Shown here: one piece after another, positions 13,816 through 15,344 of the stretch
Position numbering within the stretch: position 1 is the first letter of the stretch
Layout of the letters: each line of letters starts with the position of its first letter
Assembly (NCBI GenBank): GCA_938030845.1
Contig: CALHIC010000372.1
Coordinates: 1 to 15,344, forward strand
DNA from: an uncultured Oribacterium sp.
Lineage (GTDB): Bacteria; Bacillota; Clostridia; Lachnospirales; Lachnospiraceae
Reading direction: 5' to 3'
Length of the DNA: 15,344 nucleotides
The notes under the pieces: model-generated
What the model saw: the letters and a program-made list of their open reading frames with translations, nothing else
What the model was told of the DNA's origin: nothing
Database searches by the model: none
Program-made: the position numbers and the translations under genes

Positions 13816-13844
13816 TTGACATCAATTAGTATATTTGGTAGCTT
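13816..13844 (+). promoter_or_regulatory. candidate promoter after the thi operon
   Basis: TTGACA (13816-13821) is an exact -35 hexamer, and TAGCTT (13839-13844) lies 17 nt away with the conserved TA and final T of a -10 box. The next structure is a terminator about 90 nt on, with no gene between. Confidence 0.45.
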
Positions 13845-13850
13845 ACTTGT

Positions 13851-13957
13851 AAGGTTTGGTAATTCTCAGCCAATAAGTGGGAAGCGATAAGGTTTGGTGA
13901 TCAGCGACCATGATAGCTGATGATAAAGGAAGGGAGGCCTTATGGCCTCCCTCTTTT
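13851..13957 (+). ncRNA. possible small structured RNA
   Basis: Between the promoter-like pair and a strong terminator there is no reading frame worth calling. The stretch contains TAAGGTTTGGT twice (13850-13860, 13888-13898). The first copy is followed by TTGG/CCAA pairing (13856-13873) and the second by TGGT/ACCA (13895-13910) or the alternative ATCAGC/GCTGAT stem (13900-13921). A transcript of about 105 nt would result. It could be a free small RNA, an unrecognised 5' leader of the lipoprotein gene, or simply the 3' end of the thi transcript. Confidence 0.35.
13931..13957 (+). terminator. strong intrinsic terminator
   Basis: AGGGAGGCC (13931-13939) pairs perfectly with GGCCTCCCT (13944-13952) around TTAT, followed by CTTTTC. 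It ends both the thi operon read-through and any transcript started at 13816-13844. Confidence 0.88.
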
Positions 13958-14026
13958 CATGAAGAAAAAGTGTTTCTATTGTGAAAAAGTTCTCTGAATC
14001 AGTTGGAATCAATAATTAGAACAATC

Positions 14027-14047
14027 GAATATTTCCTCAAAATATTC
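14027..14047. promoter_or_regulatory. perfect inverted repeat upstream of the lipoprotein gene, candidate operator
   Basis: GAATATTT (14027-14034) and AAATATTC (14040-14047) are exact reverse complements separated by CCTCA. The 21-bp dyad lies 88 nt before the ATG in the otherwise AT-rich leader between the terminator and the gene. It is a plausible binding site for a repressor controlling the transporter. It does not match a Fur box that I can recognise. Confidence 0.45.
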
Positions 14048-14134
14048 TCACTAAATCATTATCCTGTAGCAAAATTGATGATTTTATGGTAATATTCCAG
14101 ATACAATTAAACATTTTGTACAGGAGGATTTTTT

Positions 14135-15259
14135 ATGAAGAAAAAATTATGTACCGTGGCAGTATCGCTTATGGTAGGTCTTTCTCTGATGGCATGCGGA
14201 GGAAATGCAAAGCAGGCTGAGTCGGCAAAGGGCTCTGAGGCAGGAACAACGGCGGCAGCGGAAGAAAAGGGAACTGATTCTGCTGAGAAGGCTGAGGATG
14301 TGAAGGGCTCCGGAGAAGTTGTAGTGTATTCTCCCAACTCCGATAGCGAGATTGCAGCGGTAGTACCATTGTTTGAGGAGAAGACAGGTATTAAGGTTAT
14401 CATTCAGTCTATGGGAACCGGAGATGTTCTGGCAAGACTGGAAGCGGAGAAGGATAACCCTCAGGCAGATGTGAACTGGGGAGCCATCAATATGTCTTTC
14501 TGGATGGGACAGCAGGATTTATATGAGAAGTATGTTTCTCCCAATGATGCGAAGTTACCAAAGGAGTATCAGAATCCTAACGGATATTTTGAGTATACAA
14601 AGCTTTCCGGTTCCGCAGCTCTTCTTTTAAACAAGGATGTTTTTAAAGAGCTGGGACTGGATGCGGAGAAGTTCAATTCCTATGAAGATTTACTGGAGCC
14701 GAAGTTAAAGGGACACATTGCCATGGGAGATCCTACTAACTCTTCCAGCGCCTGGGCAGAGCTTACCAATATGCTTTTGGTAAAGGGTAAAGAACCTTAT
14801 GATGATGCCGCTTGGGATTGGGTAGCAAAATTTGTAGATCAGCTGGATGGAACTATTCTTTCCTCCTCTTCTCAGATTTACAAGGGAACAGCTGATGGGG
14901 AGTATGCAGTAGGTGTTTCTTATGAGGATCCCTGCGTAAGCTTATTGGAAGATGGTGCTGAGAACTTGAGAGTTGTTTACCCCTCTGAAGGTGCTGTATG
15001 GTTACCTGCCGGTGTAGCTATCGTAAAGGGTGCTAAGAACGAAGAAAATGCCAAGAAGTTTATCGACTTCTTGATTTCCGAAGAAGGACAGGAAGCTCTG
15101 AAGGATACCACCATTCGTCCGGTTATGACCTCTGTGGAAAATACCTCCGAGTTTATGCCTCCATTCTCCAAGATTAAAGTAGCTTATGAAGACATTAAGC
15201 TGGTAGCGGAGAAGAAGGAAGAGTGGCAGAATCGTTGGCAGGAGTTAGTAAAAAAGTAA
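14135..15259 (+). CDS. ABC-transporter extracellular solute-binding lipoprotein (iron/organophosphate type)
   Basis: The ATG at 14135 has AGGAGG at 14122-14127 with a 7-nt spacer. The 374-residue product begins with a lipoprotein signal peptide whose lipobox is LMAC with C21 as the lipidated Cys, followed by an Ala/Glu/Lys-rich linker to about residue 58. The binding domain then starts with GEVVVYSPNSDSEIAAVVPLF and continues with FEEKTGIKV, LARLEAEKDNPQADVNWGA, LLLNKDVFKELGL, MGDPTNSSSAWAEL and PAGVAIVKGAKNEENAKKFIDFL. This is the type-II periplasmic-binding fold of the family that includes ferric-iron FbpA, 2-aminoethylphosphonate and phosphoglycerate binders. The ligand cannot be fixed by eye. 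It should deliver it to a membrane permease, whose genes are expected just beyond the window: the last 85 bases hold none. Its leader has its own terminator-isolated region and dyad, so it is separately regulated. Confidence 0.88.
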   Translation: MKKKLCTVAVSLMVGLSLMACGGNAKQAESAKGSEAGTTAAAEEKGTDSAEKAEDVKGSGEVVVYSPNSDSEIAAVVPLFEEKTGIKVIIQSMGTGDVLARLEAEKDNPQADVNWGAINMSFWMGQQDLYEKYVSPNDAKLPKEYQNPNGYFEYTKLSGSAALLLNKDVFKELGLDAEKFNSYEDLLEPKLKGHIAMGDPTNSSSAWAELTNMLLVKGKEPYDDAAWDWVAKFVDQLDGTILSSSSQIYKGTADGEYAVGVSYEDPCVSLLEDGAENLRVVYPSEGAVWLPAGVAIVKGAKNEENAKKFIDFLISEEGQEALKDTTIRPVMTSVENTSEFMPPFSKIKVAYEDIKLVAEKKEEWQNRWQELVKK

Positions 15260-15344
15260 AGAGTTAGAAAATAGGGCTGTAGAATATATAAACTATTTTC
15301 AAACAGTATAGGTCTGAAAAAGGGGTAATCTGAGCCCACTGGTA

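Noticed and set aside
1..15344. CRISPR array, tRNA, rRNA or intact transposase
   Set aside because: No regularly spaced identical repeats, no cloverleaf or rRNA-like sequence, and no transposase or integrase motifs were seen on either strand.

Overview
The window looks like a chromosomal piece from a low-to-mid GC Gram-positive anaerobe (Bacillota), most likely a Lachnospiraceae member of the oral/gut Oribacterium-Lachnoanaerobaculum type. This is inferred from the choline-binding-type (YG/GW) cell-wall repeat proteins, the strong AGGAGG ribosome sites, and a small membrane protein with an acidic tail of a kind I associate with that family. All supported genes lie on the + strand.

Layout. 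(1) 1-3344: a surface/secretome cluster. It has the C-terminal end of a GW-repeat protein, a complete secreted protein with an FN3-like region and six GW repeats, and a secreted metallo-beta-lactamase-fold hydrolase with a Ser/Thr/Asn-rich linker. (2) 3443-5173: a small acidic-tailed membrane protein with its own promoter and terminator, then an Fe-S-type RNA uracil-5-methyltransferase. (3) 5204-6445: an AT-rich YkvI-family membrane transporter. (4) 6446-8990: a mosaic scar. An inverted-repeat unit enclosing a promoter and short orphan reading frames come first. A GC-rich ketopantoate-reductase-family gene follows, trailed by the start of a GW-repeat protein. That is fused at about 7930 to a 5'-truncated DUF1016/YhcG nuclease gene, and then comes a remnant of a type I restriction HsdS subunit with two in-frame stops. 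(5) 8990-13795: a thiamine salvage operon with a consensus promoter, a TPP riboswitch and its terminator, then thiM, thiE, thiD, a SAM methyltransferase of unknown role, tenA and a HAD phosphatase. (6) 13796-14134: a promoter-hairpins-terminator unit that may be a small RNA, then an inverted repeat. (7) 14135-15259: an ABC-transporter substrate-binding lipoprotein of the iron/organophosphate type, probably the first gene of a transporter operon that leaves the window.

How it works together. ThiM phosphorylates the salvaged thiazole alcohol, ThiD phosphorylates HMP twice, ThiE joins the two into thiamine phosphate, and TenA recovers pyrimidine from degraded thiamine. No thiC, thiG/H/S, thiL or thiN is visible, so this locus serves salvage rather than de novo synthesis. 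The adjacent tenA and HAD genes recall the plant TenA-HAD fusion protein TH2, a thiamine-monophosphate phosphatase. This suggests a function for the HAD gene and is the most testable biochemical idea here. The other points of most interest are the island between ykvI and the thi riboswitch, and the possible small RNA before the lipoprotein gene.
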